Positions 63,921 through 64,000 of a stretch of 64,000 nt of DNA are shown here, piece by piece. The DNA lies in NCBI RefSeq assembly GCF_008843145.1, contig NZ_CP030265.1:4457001-4521000 (forward strand), read 5' to 3'. Made by a program: the position numbers and the translations under genes. How positions within the stretch are numbered: the stretch's first letter is position 1; each line of letters opens with the position of its first letter. Source of the DNA: Skermanella pratensis. GTDB taxonomy: Bacteria; Pseudomonadota; Alphaproteobacteria; Azospirillales; Azospirillaceae. The notes below the pieces were generated by a model. It searched no databases. It worked only from the letters and a program-made list of their open reading frames with translations, and was not told where the DNA came from.

Positions 63921-63958
63921 TGTCTTTTGGTGACGTTGTATAGAGGTTTTGTCGGGGG

Positions 63959-63990
63959 GAACCGGGTGCCCCGTCAGGAGCACCCGGTTC
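63959..63990. terminator. GC-rich hairpin near the window end
   Basis: A perfect 11-base stem (GAACCGGGTGC with GCACCCGGTTC) around a ten-base loop. It may end a gene lying beyond the window on the minus strand. No T-tract is present, so the call is tentative. Confidence 0.45.
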
Positions 63991-64000
63991 ACGGGGTCAG

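Larger units (their letters stand above)
63474..64000. other. Intergenic region to the window end
   Basis: About 525 bases without a supported gene. It includes a REP-like unit (63897-63920) and a GC-rich hairpin (63959-63990). The small frames on both strands show no recognisable product. Confidence 0.4.

Overview
The window is GC-rich alphaproteobacterial chromosome. Codon use, the FixJ/NodW-type signalling genes, a Dow/Azospirillum-like gene repertoire and a very high density of decayed insertion sequences suggest a Rhodospirillales/Azospirillaceae soil bacterium such as Skermanella or Azospirillum. That genus guess is inference from gene content only.

Layout. (1) 1-2963, minus strand: a sensor kinase, a FixJ-type response regulator, a single-domain receiver and the start of an isochorismatase-family hydrolase. 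(2) 3.5-15.9 kb, plus strand: an exopolysaccharide locus with an O-antigen-ligase/polymerase-like protein, a WecE-type sugar aminotransferase, an ExoY/WbaP-type initiating sugar-phosphate transferase, UDP-xylose synthase, a WecG/TagA/CpsF glycosyltransferase, a Wzz/Wzc-type chain-length regulator and tyrosine kinase (frameshifted), a Wzx-like flippase and a CDP-paratose-2-epimerase-like enzyme. AT-rich gaps inside it look like promoter regions. (3) 16.0-23.4 kb: nested mobile DNA. A serine-recombinase element sits inside istB of an IS21-type element, whose istA is broken by a second IS21 end, which is in turn cut by an IS66 element. A GT4 glycosyltransferase (23.5-24.8 kb) beyond it probably belongs to the polysaccharide locus. 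(4) 24.9-28.9 kb: an internally deleted IS66 with both ends, an IS630 fragment, a secreted beta-helix/carbohydrate-binding/RTX protein and an IS3 relic. (5) 29-39.2 kb, minus strand: polyprenyl-linked sugar transfer genes (GT87, other GT-C-like proteins, a YfhO-like protein, GtrA, a methyltransferase, a DPM1/GtrB-like GT2) interrupted by IS3 relics. (6) 39.4-46.5 kb: a 28-residue membrane protein, an endonuclease/exonuclease/phosphatase protein, tRNA-Val(GAC), then a catabolic group (N-formylglutamate amidohydrolase, hydantoin racemase, RpiR regulator, MaoC/FAS1-type hydratase, CaiB/BaiF CoA-transferase). (7) 46.6-52.1 kb: stress functions (MsrA lipoprotein, SulP transporter, tandem universal stress protein, Cu/Zn superoxide dismutase, DUF3891). 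(8) 52.7-57.7 kb: trehalose operon otsB-GH15-otsA-glk. (9) 57.9-63.4 kb: phospholipase D/cardiolipin-synthase-like enzyme and a three-subunit PaoABC-like molybdenum aldehyde oxidoreductase.

How it fits together. The 3.5-15.9 kb genes contain nearly a whole Wzx/Wzy pathway: initiation, sugar-nucleotide supply, transfer, flipping, polymerisation and length control. The secreted beta-helix protein is a plausible extracellular partner. The trehalose genes could make trehalose and, through GH15 and glucokinase, recycle it to glucose-6-phosphate.

Quality note: five otherwise intact genes (12.9, 35.1, 44.85, 50.2 and 51.24 kb) are each broken by what looks like one missing G or C, which points to assembly indels rather than five independent gene losses.
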